Notes under the pieces: generated by a model
Told to the model about the DNA's origin: nothing
What the model saw: the letters and a program-made list of their open reading frames with translations, nothing else
Database searches by the model: none
Assembly: GCA_013400975.1 (NCBI GenBank)
Contig: WBMZ01006410.1
Span: 62,001 to 126,000, forward strand
DNA: 64,000 bases
From: Atrichornis clamosus
Taxonomy: Eukaryota > Chordata > Aves > Passeriformes > Menuridae
Reading direction: 5' to 3'
Made by a program: the position numbers and the translations under genes
Shown here: piece by piece, positions 35,378-50,049 of the stretch
How the letters are laid out: every line of letters starts with the position of its first letter
Position numbering within the stretch: position 1 is the first letter of the stretch

Positions 35378-38300
35378 AATGTGTGTCTGTGCATATTTTA
35401 ACTGGGATGATTGTAGAATCTAATCCTGCATGCCTTCCTAGCAAACGTCATTCTTCTGTTAAGAAATGAAATTTAAGAAGAAACCAGATTTTTAAAATTT
35501 TCATTGTGATGTCACGCTGCTATTTTCTTTTCTTCCCTAAAAGGCAACTAATGTAAACTATTTTTATAAAATATTTTTAAATAATGAGGACCTTTGACTG
35601 CAGAATTCTATCAGAGTCATATGGCTTATACCTCTCTATGCCTGTGTGCAAATATCCTTCCATGTTATTTTGATTTTGTTTCATAAGCTAGTGGCCATTC
35701 TAGAAATTCTTGCAATTACAAAAATGTTAATCGGGTTACAGGAATCCTTTTAAAGATTCTGCCTCTTATTGCACTAAAAAAGATGGTGGTACTTGGAAAA
35801 GGAGAAATATATTTGGACTGGGAAAAGGAAATATTTCAATTTGCTATTAGATCATGAAAAGTTCTTGAAATACAATAGAGGTCATAAGGGCTTCAGTTTT
35901 TAAAAAGGGGATATTACATGTAATATACTGCAAAGATTAGTTTTGCAGCTGAAATTGCATAGATGATTGGTAACATTCAGAGAAAATGCAGCAAAAGGGA
36001 GAAATACCAAAGCTTGAAGTGTCCGAGATTGCACTTCAATTAAATTGCTGGGGATGAAAGTGGGAAGCAGCTTTGCTCTATTGTAGGGCTAAATCATTAT
36101 ATGGCAAAGCCACATTCTGTAGGTCAGCCTGTATGCTCAGTTATTTTAGCAACACTTTTTTGAGAAATCTACTTAGGGATGAAGAATCTAGTACATGAAA
36201 CTGCATTATTGGCATTCTCATATACTTAGACCTCCTTGCCCATTTTTTTGACTACTTCCTTCAGCTCGTCAGTCTCATGCTCACAAACATGTTCCTCTTA
36301 GAGAAATTTTTTTCTTTTTACATATGCACCATAAAGAGTCACTGCAATCCTAAGCATGATATGAGAGCTTAAAGTAGTTGGCAAGGGTCTGGATCAAATG
36401 CAAAATAAGAAATTCCAACTGTAATTTCAAATTGGAATTGTAAGGGAGGCTCTTATGAAAGTTCAATTACTATGCACCCTTGCCTCTTGTTAACATCTGT
36501 GAAAATACAGTTCTGTCTCTTTTGATGCTTAAAATGATATCCATTTAGGGTGTCTTTGGGTTTGAAAACATGGTAAGACATCTGAGTTCTTTTCTGGTGT
36601 TTAAACAAAAGCTCTTGTTCTCTCTATTTTTTTTTCTCTTTTTTTTTCCTTATATCCCTGCCCCCCTGCCCCACTATTTCTGCTTTAGCAAAGGTTGCAT
36701 CTATTTTAAAAAGGTGGAGTTAGATCAATCTATTTCTTTTTATAATACCTCTGCTAACTGGCTGAACCAGTTGTTTGGAAGTCATGGGACATTCCTTCAT
36801 CGCTATAAGGGATAAGGTCCTGGCTCTATTACCAAGCCAACTAATTTACTCTGTTTGGTAGTCCCTGAAGGTTTCAGATTTAAAACCATAACGTACCACT
36901 TGCTTTTCAAGTAAAGCTTGAAAAGCTCCTGGGGTTTGGTAATGTATAGCATCTTCATCTCTGAAGCAGTTATAGGAGATACGAACATGAGATTGTCCAT
37001 GAGCATCTGCTAACTGGGTATGGCTGTTTGAAATTTTAGCATATGCTTAGTATCTCAAAGGGCTTTGGCTCATATTGGTAATTTTTATACTGTGTGCTAT
37101 TTATGTGTTATGTTTATTACAATGCAAACCAGCAGTCTCTTCTCCAATTCTCTCCATCAGAAGACAAGATAGAATCTAAAAAGTGGGTTTATGCTAGAAA
37201 CCCCCCTCTGAATACTAAAACTGCTTTCTTAAGAGCAAAATAAAAAAGCTAGGCTTAATTTACTCTTTGATTATTACTTCATAGTGGTTCTGTTATTTAT
37301 TTACTTTTATGCTGTAATTGAAAAAGCAGATGGACAATTCATTCGAATGAAAGCCATGAAAATTTTCTCAGCTTATTTTGTTCTTGTTGACCTTGTTTAC
37401 TCCATTTGTTTGCTATGTAGTGTAGTAAGTTATGAAGATAGAGGGAGATAATGGCTGTGTTTTCCAATATCGTTACCCATCATTGCGCTAGGGATCAATA
37501 TTGAAAGAAAAAAAAGGAAAAAAAAAACAAGTCAAAAAATACAGAACCTTGACAGGATCTGCAGTTGTGAATGCAAAAGGAAGGAGCAGGTGGAGAGGAA
37601 GCCAATCTTGGCACCGCAAGGAATATCGGTGCTCTTTTTGCTAAACCAAGTCATTTTTCAGTAGTGACCTGAGGGTCTACTGTCTCTATAGTGCAATGTT
37701 TAGCAAATTAGGTTTTGTTTGCTGGTATTTACCTGTGATAGCAAATCCACTCACCTCCTGTCAAAACCAGCAATGTAACAGGTGCATTCAGTTTGCCAGA
37801 TATGTGACTATTATGTAGCAAGCACAATGTTCCTCTGTTTTTCTATTAGTACTGGTAAGTTGTGCTGCTGTGAGCAGCAAATTTTTCAACAGTGGAAGTT
37901 GCATGGCTTGTCTGCTTTTAAGTAGCCCAGAAAAAGGTAATAACTTTGCAGATGTACGTAAAACTTTACATAATCTCCTATTTAACTTTGCAATTATTGT
38001 GTTTGTAAAGGACGAATTCTAACAAGTCAAACAGGCAATAAAATGCTGTGTATGCATATGTAATGATATATTTAAATCCTTTTGCTTTTTTTCTCCTTCT
38101 GACTGAGGGCATGGCAGCCACATGAATATGGGTACTGTAAAGCCACTGAAGTGTATTATTACTAGTATCCTTATATGATTTTAGCCCTCAAGACATGATG
38201 TAATAGTTTACAAACATTAGTCTTGCCAATCCTGACCACAGTCTGTCTGCCTTGTAAAACTGGTTTTTTAGTCCTCCTCTCCACATGCAGTGCTAGGGCA

Positions 38301-38505
38301 GTTGCAACACCCTCCTAATGACACATTTAGATTTTTAGGCTTAAATCTTAGTATCCCTGAGGGATGAGTAGCCTCTTTGGATATGCCTTATAGAAAGTAG
38401 TGCCTTGCAGAAATACCTATCTATGGTCAGATCAAAGTATATGAGGTGAATATCTTTCATATTAGCATTTAGCTCTACATAATCTAAAAATGAATGCAAT
38501 AGGTT

Positions 38506-38527
38506 ACCTGCATGAAAACATGCAGGT
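38506..38527. repeat. Perfect hairpin, 9-bp arms and AAAA loop
   Basis: ACCTGCATG, AAAA, CATGCAGGT. The arms are exact inverted copies. Too short for a microRNA precursor; no function inferred. Confidence 0.8.
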
Positions 38528-40880
38528 TTTCAAGGTTGAAACAATCAGTGATCTTAAAGAGGGACATTGCTATGCATTATGCCCGCACAGATATGCTCCT
38601 TCACATGAATGAATTTACCAAAAGTAATAATCAGACACTGAAAGGCTGAAAACACATGAAAAAAAAAATTCAAAGCAAACTGGAAATCTCTCTAGCAAAG
38701 TAGATACAATCAAAATGTGATTGCGAAGAGTTAGAGTGTGTGAAATGCATGTAAACTCTGCTGTCAGGGAAAGGCGGACAGGCTGCAGGCAAAGTGCGGT
38801 GGCCTGCTGGGGCTGCAGCAAAATGGCATTGGCAGCACCACCCTTCACAAGCACTCGTAGGTGACCAGACAAAGCTGCTCTGTTTTGCCATAGTGACTAA
38901 CTTGAACCAGAATTGTCATCACATGCCATCATCAATACATGGGGAAGAACATTTGTTTAAATAGTCTGAAATTAACATTGTGAGGGCCCTGAATGATGAT
39001 GCTATATGTTACTGTGGACACACAGAAAACTTTACAGATTTTAGGAAGAAAATGCAGATGTGTAGAACATTAATCTATTTTTGCTTCTTATTATCCCATG
39101 ACCTGTTTTTTTTTAAAAAAAGCTAAATGTATCCAAAAGATTCAATGTAGTGATGAAAACCAAAACAGAACTGTCTCAGGTATGCAGTCTTTGATGATAC
39201 TTAGCATTGAAAAAGCATTAACTATTAATATTCCTAAAATATCTCTCAGTTTATTCTAATAATGTTTATGTGATTTGTGTAAGCTTTTTGTGCATTTCTA
39301 GTAGGAAGGTTACTTCATGGGAACATTCACAAAGATAAAAATTGCATGATATTTTATTGTAATTTATTATAGGGGTTTTTTTATGTTCAAGGCTATGCCA
39401 GCACATTTTCAGCAATACAAAGCTCACTTTAGATTCATCTGGAAACAGAAATATTGCCATCTGACCTCAGTATATAGTCAAATGAATTATGAATATTTTA
39501 TATCAAATATCTGCTTGAGAGAATCCAGCTGAGCTAATATCTTCCAAATCACAAAGATAAGAAGTAATAATGGTAATTATAAATTTTTAGCCCTTTCTAG
39601 AAGCTCACAGCGATAGATGGCTAATGCCATTAGAGAATGTTTACAATAATAAATAAGTTAATCTTCTAAGAAATCTTTACGAGGTGCTTGTGGTGGGCAG
39701 ATTTTCAGTTTTAAAAGTTTTTCTATCTATGTAGCCAACTTCAGTTCTAGTAAATAATGTAGGGAGCTGATTTGGGTAGTAAATGAGTTGAGGTAATGTT
39801 GATAGTTTGTCTGAAAGAAGTTGGACAGCTTTTGAAGTCCGTTGTTATAATGTATGTATGGCAACTGCTAGCAGGTATTAAAAAAAAGCTCTTGCAAGTT
39901 TAAGAATCTTTCAGGAAAAAGTTGTACCTTCCTCACTGGTACTGTTTTTACTGAGTCAGATCTGTTCATAGTGAAGGAGGAAGTTTTCAGAAAGTAATTA
40001 TTATTTGTAATGAACTGTGGAAAGGGTTGGACTGTGCTAATAGATTTGCTTGAACTCAATTTCATTTACTGGACCTAACATGCTGAGAAACTTCCATGGC
40101 CCCCAGAAAAGTTAGTTTCAGCTGTGCTGGAAATATTAAACTAGACCTATTCTAATTAAGGTAACTGCCAAATAATTTGTAACAGTTGTGTTTAATGTCT
40201 CTGATCATTTCAAATGTGAATTAAATGCTCTTTAAAATCTTAAGTTGATCATCAGCAGTGTAGTCAAACTTTGGCAGCCAGTTGGACAGTGGGTCTGGGG
40301 GTGGAGGCAACATGATCCTATGATGGATGGATTTATCCGTTTGGTTTGCAGATCCTGTTTAAACAGTTTTTCCCTGTATCTTTGCTACAAGGGGCAATGA
40401 ATGTGTTGGAAATATGAACTTGGGTGGTTGGATAATTTGAATTGCATTGGCCTTGTGTGAGGAGCCTCACTTAGGTGAAGGTACACCTGCAGGAGGGAAC
40501 ACGGTGCTGCAGGTTTCGCCATGCTGGAGGAGCTCTGCACACCTGTGGGACAAGACTCCATCAGTTCCCTTGTCCCCCTGAGCTTTGATGGTTTCCATAG
40601 AAAGGCTCTGGACTCAACAGGCAATGAAGATTACCCTCATTCTTTTTTTCAGGATGTGGTTTAAAACCACCAACCTCTTTTCTATAAACTACTATGCAGC
40701 TCTCAGCTGCAAACAAATATAGTCATTATTGTTCTTATTAGTTTCCATTGCCAAGTCATCTACGCCAATAAGGGTAATATAAAATTGTTAAGTCAAGTGA
40801 ACTTTTTAGTTCTATACACTCCTAAGCCCATTACAATTCCCATTCTTATTTAAAAATCCAAAGCCAAACTACCTCCCTCT

Positions 40881-40956
40881 CAAAAAAAAAAAAAAACCAC
40901 AACAAAACCAACCCAAAAAACCCCAACCAAACAAAAAAACACAACCTAAAAAACCT
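40881..40956. repeat. A/C-rich low-complexity tract
   Basis: Starts with a 14-A run and continues as imperfect (CCAAA)n-like A/C sequence. It is similar in style to the tract at 24265-24369. Confidence 0.85.
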
Positions 40957-42006
40957 TAAAGCTCCTATGACCGTCCTTGTTAGGTTTACATTTGCAAGGA
41001 ATTCATCTATGTGTATAGGATGGGGGTTTGCAAGCTTTCCTGGTTATATACAAAAGTTATGTAGAGTATCTTTTAATTCACAGCAGTCCTATTTAAGTTC
41101 TATTTCATTTCCTGGGGGCAACCTCTCCAGCACCTTGTTGGACCGGGATGTCTTTTTTGCCTCATTAAGGCACATTATTGGCAATATTATTAAAAAGATC
41201 AAGACAATTCAATTAATGGTTTAGTATTTTATGTGATTCTCCTTCAGCTAACAGGCTACACTAGTTAAGCAGAAGAGCAGCAGAAAGGAAAATCTGAGGT
41301 TCCTCCTCCACCTTCTGCACCTCGCCCCACCCCCCACTAGCAGAGGAGGCTTAACATTTTTCTTAGAGCTTCATCTCATACAGCTCTGTTGAAGTTTATG
41401 ACCACAAATCATAGCAAGCTATCATTTCTGTGGGTTTGTAGCTCAGCCAGAAAAAGCTGCATGTGGGAGAAGTTCATTTCTAGTCTGCAAGATTTTAACA
41501 TTTGCAGTCGTGTGTCTGGAGCTACTGAATGGATATGTATTAAAATTGTATATGGGTGACAGTTTCTAGTGACAAGGAAACCGTAATTTGTAATTAGAAT
41601 GTTGGTTTGACTTTTGAACGTGTCATTTTGGAAAGGCCAAATAACATTATACTGTTATAATATATAGCAAATTTGAAATTTATAGTGAATTTTAGTTGGA
41701 AAGAGGTAAAATCTTGTACTAAATCACATCTATTAAGAGGCCATTGCCCGTGCTGTTAGAGCAAGAGCATGAACTTAAGAAAATATTCTCAAAAATAGAT
41801 TTCCATGAAAAAAAATTAAAAGATTTCTAGTCCACTTGGGGGGTGTGTGTGCATTTACTGCTTTACATGGGTTTTTTCAGTGTGTGATAGCTCTAAGAAA
41901 TAGCTCATGCCACCTTTTTCTAGCTTTCAATGAGCAAAATGAATCCTGAAATCATGTGAGGTGGCAAACCTAACGCAAGGGGCTTCCTAACTGTATCCTT
42001 TTGGGC

Positions 42007-42062
42007 TTTTTTTTTTTAAATTTTTTTTTTTCCCCCCTCAAGAATTTTTTTTATTTTTTTTN
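42007..42062. repeat. T-rich tract ending in an ambiguous base
   Basis: Successive T runs broken by AAA, CCCCCC and AAGAA, with a single N at 42062. The N probably marks homopolymer sequencing uncertainty in the assembly. Confidence 0.9.
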
Positions 42063-44512
42063 GGGCTAAAACCAACTTGTTTACATCTGCAGAAGTTGTA
42101 GGGCAATACTGAAGGATGTTATTAATGCAAGAAATGGATATTTGGTGGGAACCAAATGCTGAGCAAGTGGCCTATTCACTTCAAGTTATCCAACACTGAA
42201 TTACACTGACTTTTTCAGTCTCTGTTTGCTGTTCTTGGGTTTTCACCAGTCTTGGTAGTCTGAGTTTACCAATTTAGCATCATGACCAGGCCTAATCTTG
42301 GCAATGCTCTACAAAAATGTGCTGAACAATGCCCAGTGGGGCAACTAAATGTGAACTCTGCATTGCTTTATTTTGTGTCCCTGCTGCAATGTTCTTCTAC
42401 ATGCAACTTTAAGAACTTTTTATAAGAGTTCTGTTAAATACAGTTGATGCTTGACCTTGGACACCAAGATTTATTTTACTTTTGCTACTTTTGGAATTGT
42501 AAATAGTCATGTAGCTGAACACCTGAGTCATTTGATGCTTTCTGTGAACCGGAATGGTCAGTTAAGTGAGAAATAAAATCCAAATTTTTTTCCCATGTGG
42601 TAGCAACAGAATCTACATAGCAACATGAAACAGCTGTCTGTGCTCTAGGTCTTGTCAACATATTTTAAGTATAATTTAGCTGTCTGAAGAGTATAATTAA
42701 AAAATCCTATCACTCCCCATTTAAATTTTATCTGTATTTAGACAAGATTACCACATATTCTCCCCAAGTCCAAGTGAAACACAATAGCCAGGAATACAGG
42801 TTTGGGAAGTCTCTTCTTAGATGATAGATCAAATTTTTCTGTAATGCACCAACAAAGGAACAGATTGGTAAAGCTACAGGTACCCTGTGTTCAACTTAGA
42901 CGAGCAGAAGCTGTAAGGTCCCAGCCTAACGCAGATACATAGACACAAGAACTGTGCCAGCATAAGAGGTTTGAGGCTGAAGAAGTTTCTGCAGATCTTA
43001 AATTTTGTCATGGTTTGGCCCACATTGCTGAAATTTTCTCAGCGTTTCAGGTTAACACACCCAAAACACTCTGCTGTGAATCAGGTGATTTATGTTTAGT
43101 TGCAACTCCAGATCTGTAAACTTGGCTTGAGCTTAAGCTCTGGAATGCAACCCTTATACAGGCAAGCTGTGTTTGGTTTCAGGTTTCTTAGAGGCTTGCA
43201 TGCAAAATTGCCTCATTACTTGAATTGATACCTCTAATTAAGCAGATTCAGTGTGCTGCAATAATTGTCCCTTAGTATTACTGCTCAGACTAATACCTGG
43301 TGTAACTCACCCTAAGCCACTGGAATTATATGGAAAGATAGGCCTCTTCTCAACACACTGTCCTTTTCCAGTAAGATTATGGGAGTCTTTTTATTCCATT
43401 TCTAGATACAAGAATTATGTTCTTTTCACTTGAATCATCCCGATTTTTTTTTAATTATGTCAGAAAGAAGAGATAGAAGTCTTTGTGCATCTTTGGCAAT
43501 AGACTTAGAGTATCTTCATTTTCATCTGATGTTTATAGTTTCATCGTCCATTTATCTTCTTATGGGTGTACCTTGGTATTTTGTGGGCTTGTTTTGTTTT
43601 TAAAGAAGGCAGTGCCAAATCTGGATTATACAAACAAAATCTCTTGTATATGGTGATACGGGTTGAGTATCCAGGGTTTTGATTCATCCTTCAAATTGAG
43701 CACCCTTGGTAAATTTTTAATTTCCTTGTAGTAGAATAGCAATTCTCTCTATTTAAAACTCATTGCTATGGAATATTCTGGATGTTTAGTCAGATGGAAT
43801 CATGCAATTAAGAGATGGACCCCACTTCTGGATGCTTGAATTAAAAAATAATTAACTTTTCTGATATAGTTTCACTGATGTGAGGGATCAGAATAGTTAA
43901 ATACGTGCAAAAGTATTTGTAGGATTGAGGTTTTTCTCTGGCTTAGCGAATCCTTGCATTTCTATAGCAATCTGACAATTGGTTGGCTCACTTCACTACT
44001 TTAATATAATTTCATTCTTGGAAATGTTTTATAAGATTACCTCTTAAGGAAAGCAAGGATGATTACAGGATGTGAGGCTCCCTTCGCTCCTTAGCAGTAG
44101 AGTGGGAGGATAGGAGGGGGGATCCAGCTTGTCAACACATGGTCCCATTAAAGGCCCCTTCTGCTTGCATTGTCCTCCTTGCTTCTCAGATTTTGTAAGG
44201 TTCTTCTGATCAGATTAACATACTAAATTCATTAAAATTCAAAGGTATAAGGTTTTGTAGAGGGGGTGACTTGCTTATCTTGAGTAATAAAAGCATATTC
44301 AGAAATTACCTGAAGCACTTGATACGCAATTCAATTAGATTAAAGTCTATTGCCTAAATTGTGGGTATTACTTTTCTATTTTTATTTGAAAAAGTAATAA
44401 AAATATTAGGAACATGTAAAATGATGTGATGCAAAAAAGTCAAATGTGATTAGGACTTCATTCGAAGTAGTTGAAGCAAAACAATGCAATGACTTTAACA
44501 TGGATCAGAGCA

Positions 44513-44536
44513 AATATATGTGTATATATATATAAT
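44513..44536. repeat. AT-dinucleotide microsatellite
   Basis: Imperfect (AT)n with a GTGT interruption. Confidence 0.85.
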
Positions 44537-47500
44537 AAAATACTTAATAACATCTGGAAATATAATAGATAGACCTAAAATTGTGAAGCTGCATGATCCT
44601 GGTCCTTCTGATCTACATGGATTATCAGAAAAATGTGCACCAGAATTTTTCTTCTCTTGGTACTGTGTTCTGTTTTATCATGGTTACAAGGTTTGGTAGA
44701 ATTTCGAATCCACGTGCCTTTCGAATACCACATTTCCTTTAGTATCACTCAAATAACTGTGTAGTGCAACAGAATTGAAATTATTTCTTTCATTTTATTT
44801 TGCCTTTCCGCAGACAGAGCCTAAAAAATAAAATAAAACATGTCAGCTGAGACTTTTTTTTCCTGTGGAGTAACTTTTATTGTCTTATGCCCAAGGCTCG
44901 ATTTTTTTGAACACCTTAGGAAGGAAGTAGATGAAAAATAGTCTTTGACTAGAAGAAACTGAATGTTTCAGATGTGTTGCTTTTATACTAGGCCTGTTTC
45001 TATATGTTTTTAGAGTTAGTTCAAGAAATGCTGAATTCTAGGCCATTAATAACTATGAGGGGAAAATCAGTGAACGTCTAACTTGAGTTTGTGATACACA
45101 GTAAGTGAAATTTTTTAGTTATGTAGGGCTATGAGTAAATATTTTGAGTACTGAGATTGTATGAGCAAGGACAGAGCTCCCTAAAAAATTATTTAAATAT
45201 TTTATATGACTTCCCTGTGTTTGCTTCCTGGCATAGGGGCTATACAATTTTAAGATGCCTTGATTGGGAACCAGAACATAGCTAGGCTGACTGAAGAGCA
45301 GTTCAGGAAAGGTACTATTCCTAGAGTTTTTATCATATTTGTTTTTCTTTAGAGAGAGTTTCAGGCTGTTCCTGACCTATGTAAAAATGCAGATAAATAG
45401 TATATGTCCCTTCGACCATGCCTTGGTATCTGTAGCCAGCAGTGAAATCTGCACATTGGTATGCAGACCATTCCTTGCCACCTCTTATACCCCTGCGGGG
45501 AGTGGTTTTCATTGTGGGATTTTTGGTTTTTGTTTTGTTGGGTATTTTTCTTTAGAATTTTGCCCATATCAAATGGTAACCAAGATACCCAGGAAACTGG
45601 CCTGAACCTTCTGTTTACAGCTACAAGCTGTGTGGTCGGCTCAGGAAACCTTATAGCAAAATATGTGTCAGAACCTATAAAAATTTATTTGCTATTTGCA
45701 TGAGGAAAAAGCTCTGAATAGAATGAATAATAGTGTGGATTTATCATGGAATAATTTTATGTCACATGATAGTGAAATGCTCTTAAGGAGCCCCTGGATA
45801 GGATACGGAAAAGCTGAAAAGCATAACTTCATATATTCTAGAGAAAAATGAACATATTATTTGCTTAGGTTTGCATTTTTTTGCCAAAAGTTTATGCTGC
45901 TTTAATGAAAATTCTTATGTGTACTTGTGTAAATGTAACTGGATTGTAATCAATAGAATTATCCACCACCAAGCACAATTTATATTAGCCAGGGGCAGGG
46001 ATTCCCATCCATTAAATCTGTGGAGGACAAGCCTTTATCTATTTCCGTAGATGCAGCCTGGAGCATCCAACATGTCATGGATTAGATAAATTGGTCTTGA
46101 CATGCTGTGTTTCTGGAAAATAGGACAAAAATTTCTTTTGTCCTTTGTGTCTTGTCTGCTAAAGCAGTAGTGCTTTTCCCCCACCTATAGACAATGACAG
46201 GAGTTAATTTTACTTGTTCAAAAAACTTTTTAAAAATTATAGGCATATTTTATGTAGAGATATAAAAAACAGACCTGCCAGCATTTTCACAGGTGTCAAG
46301 AGAGAGACAGTTAACCTACTAGCTGCCACATATTCCAGCTTTCAGAGCATTTGCCTAAATCAGCTCCATGAGGTGTAAGCTTGCCAAAATTGAAGTTTTC
46401 AAAGTCCTTTCTTATAAATAGCCATTTTGTTAGAACTTCTCCATTGCAAAAGAATGTGTTCACTTCCCCATAAAAACACTAGCCCTGAGGTCAAGGGATT
46501 TTTGTGGGCTGCTGGAAACCCAAGCTAAATTCCTTCGTGAAGTGAATACACATTTACACAAATCTAAACTGCTCCAAAATGGTATTATTGTGCAAGTCTC
46601 CCCAGTATGTCAACAGCCCAACTATTGGGACATTCCCCTGAGACGTTGAGAACGAACAGAGTAGGCTTCAATATGGGTCTTTGATTAAAATACAGACCTT
46701 GATTTCTTTAAATTTTTGAAACTTTAAAAGGATTTACTTCCACATTATGTGTGAAAGTGTAGCTTACATATAGATCAGCAGAGAAGATAAATTCTGAAAG
46801 AGCATTGCAATGGAGAAAAAGTTAATTTTTTACAGTGTTTTCTCTCCTTGTCCACATCTTGAAGCAAAACATCGGCCATTAGCACAGAAGAATAGTTATC
46901 TGTAACTTTGTGATTGCGGTGACTTGTGCAAACCCACAGCCTGATTCAAGGGAGACAGGATTATTTTTTCTTACTGGCATAAACATGGTTTCAAACTGGT
47001 CCTTTGTGACAGAGAACAAAGAGGTTTATAAAAGTGAATTCAATATGGTCTGTTTTGTCATGTTTCCTCTGTTGCTGAAGGGTCACGGCTGGGATCTCTT
47101 AGTGAGAATGAAGGTAGCTCGCTTGTGGAGTCAGTCGAACTTTGTTATTTCATTCCTTTGGAATTTGTACTTTCTTTTTGCTTTTTTTTTTTCTTCTTAT
47201 CAGCTTGAAATATTAATCAAATATGATTTTTTATGGAGTCTCACAAAGAACTAGATATTGATGGCTCAGAGCTCTGTTTATTGATTCTGCCACGATAGAC
47301 ACTGAGAGGAGCTCAGTGTGCCATAGAACATTTGCAGGACCACCTTTCATTGGCAGCTGTAACATTTTTCCCTGCTCTGAGTTTTAGAGTTCAATTCAAC
47401 TCCACAGCATTTGTGTATGTGGAGCAATGCTACTACAGAACACTACATAAAATACGTGATATGTGATGTGTGTCATAGATAGAAAAAACAATGTTTACTT

Positions 47501-48017
47501 CACTAGTACTGATGAAATCTTCTTATATACCTTTATGTCTTATATTGCATCACAGTGTGGGGTTTTTTGCTTACACTTCTTGAATATAGAGACTCACTGG
47601 TGTATGGAATAGCTATTTTTTTCCTTGTAAGTGTGCATATGGAAGCACAATCCCACTGTTTTTTGATGGAAATAGAAACATTTATTCGTCAGGATATGCT
47701 GTGAATTAACACCTAGAAACCGTGTTACAGCATATCACATGACATGTTTATCTCTGTTAAAAGGGGGAAGAAAAAAAAAGTAAAATCATTTGAATTGCAC
47801 AAGAGCAGCATGTGATTGCACTAAATAATGTTTGGCAAAGATGTATTTTGTAGATGCAATTGAGTTACACAACTATTACTATTTAAGTATGCTATAACAT
47901 GTCCTATTTAAACTTTATTAAAACTAAATCTGTGACTGGGTATAGAATTTCTGTAAGACAACAGTTTAATTGATTCTGGCCAAGGTTCAAATTTCTCCCA
48001 TTGATTTCCAGCATCCC

Positions 48018-48096
48018 ATTCTTTTATTTCCATTCTTGTTTTGCCTGCTGCCTTCTTCCTTCCCCTTCTTTCCCCTCCACTTTTCCCTCTCCCAAA
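48018..48096 (+). repeat. Pyrimidine-rich tract
   Basis: About 80 nt dominated by C and T (TTCCTTCCCC, CTTTCCCCTCC, TTTTCCCTCTCCC). The + strand equals the transcript, so it is a potential PTB-type binding stretch. No adjacent exon is recognised. Confidence 0.6.
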
Positions 48097-50011
48097 TTTG
48101 ATGGAAAGTCCTCACCCTTAGCATCATCTTCAGGGTTTTGTGCTCTGTCAGCACCAGCTCACCTTTCATGGTTCCCTTGCTGAACTCAGAGCTTTGTCCT
48201 GCAGTCCAGAACTGCTGATCGTTTTCATCCCTAGGTTTTTTCAGGCAGATGAAGAATGGCTGACTGCTTAATAAGTACAGCAAAAGGTTTTAAGCAAATA
48301 ATCCATGATCTGCAAATTCCTGGTGAATTCCTCATCTCATGCTGGAAAGCTGCTATCTTGTTAGTGATCATGCTTTTGTCTTATGTGCACGTTCAACTTG
48401 CAGTATTGCAGTCGCTGCAATTAACATGGAATTTTTGGCAGTGGGGCAAGGAAGCAACATCTGATTGCACAGCTCCATTAAGGTGTAAACTGATCTCTGC
48501 TGCTTAATGCTGAAGGGAGTGACTCTAATCTAATCTGCAAGTACTCAGGTACTTAGCAGAAGATAGGGAGATTTTTCTCTCCTCACTACAACAACTGGCA
48601 TTCTTTTTTTTTTTAATTACCTGCTGATGAAAATCCAAAGTTGCTGACACAGTGCATGTATGATTTCAGATGGCAAAAAATTCTGTTCTAGTAAGGTTCA
48701 AACTTAACAGTTAACTAAATATTTTATCCCTTTCTTCCCCTGTCTCTGTGGGGACAGCAGACTGCCAAGCACTGTCTGTTTTTTCTTTGCTTCTCAATAC
48801 AAAGCATGGGTTGCCTGCTAGGATAACTTCAGTTTTGCATCAACTTCTTTTTCCAGAAACTCTAAGTCACAGACCCTCAGGCTCTTGCTTTCTGCACAAA
48901 CAGCTCTATCTCCAGAGGACTGAACTCATTTCGTTTCATTAAAGTATAGCAGAAGTTTTATGAAAAGTAATGGGATGGGGTTTAGAGACAGTTGGACCAT
49001 GTGACCTAATAGTTTTTTTTCTGATTTTACATCCTGACAAAGAAAGATATTTGTATTTGCTGTTTTGGTTTAATTTTCTTTAAGAACTTCAGCTATTTCA
49101 TTCAGAGTGGGAGTTAAGATATTTCATTATTAGGAAAAGTTCCTGAGCCAAATAACCTGAAGTGTTTTTAATTTAGGAATACATACACATAGAAAAAATG
49201 ATGATATGATGTATAATTTATCTTAACAAGTACCTTTCAAGCCACCATGAACTGAAAAGTTCTTTATGTCCAGTAGCCTGTCCTTTAAAACTCATTTCTG
49301 TCTACTGTGGTGGTGCTCATTATCCATTTGTAAATCCTTTTGGTTCCTTTCTACTTTTTCAATGTTCACCAAGTAATGATACCATTATTCTTTTGCCTAC
49401 CTATGCAAGACCCTAAACCTAATAGTTTCAAACATGTATGTGTTGGGGTTTTTTTGTGAATCAAAAATTTTGAGACTGTGATAGTTTCTGATGCATTGTG
49501 CAAGCATTTATGTCATTACGCATAGGAAAGGAAAATGAAAAATGGGGTTTTATTTCAACAAGTATTCATTTTTGTCACATACATACACACAGGCAACTAT
49601 GTATGCAACTCTGTGAGGTTAATTCAGGAGGGAATCATGGTCCAGACTGTGCAACACTGGCATAGATTGACAGAGGTGTTTTCATGACCACTGTTGTGCA
49701 CTACCTGTAAGACCAACAGCCAAGTCCAGCTGCAAAACCATAGACTTTCCATCACTTTTTTCTAAATGCACCTCTTTCCTCCCGTCCTTTCCACTCCCTC
49801 CGTGGAGCTAACTTTGACTTTGCTCTTTTGGCCTGGATTCTGCCATACTTTTCCTAACCTGAAGTCAATCTACCTGTTATTCAGTAAAACAACAGGTTTG
49901 ACAGCTAGCGGAAGAGGGGAATGATGCCCTGAAAACATGCAATAACTTGGCATTAAGTTCTACTTACTTTACACTATGCAGTTACGAATGTGTAAAAACA
50001 CTTTTCAGTGA

Positions 50012-50049
50012 ATTACTAATGCTAAATAAAATTATTAATGCTAAATAGA
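50012..50049. repeat. 19-nt tandem duplication
   Basis: Two adjacent 19-nt copies sharing TAATGCTAAATA, differing at two positions. Confidence 0.85.

Larger units (their letters stand above)
34131..40880. other. Intron, unannotated
   Basis: AT-rich. Contains a T/G-rich (TTTG)n-like patch at about 34628-34673, two CACGTG E-boxes (35364-35369, 35372-35377), a 16-bp palindrome (35911-35926) and a 9-bp-arm hairpin (38506-38527). No gene or transposon seen. Confidence 0.5.
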
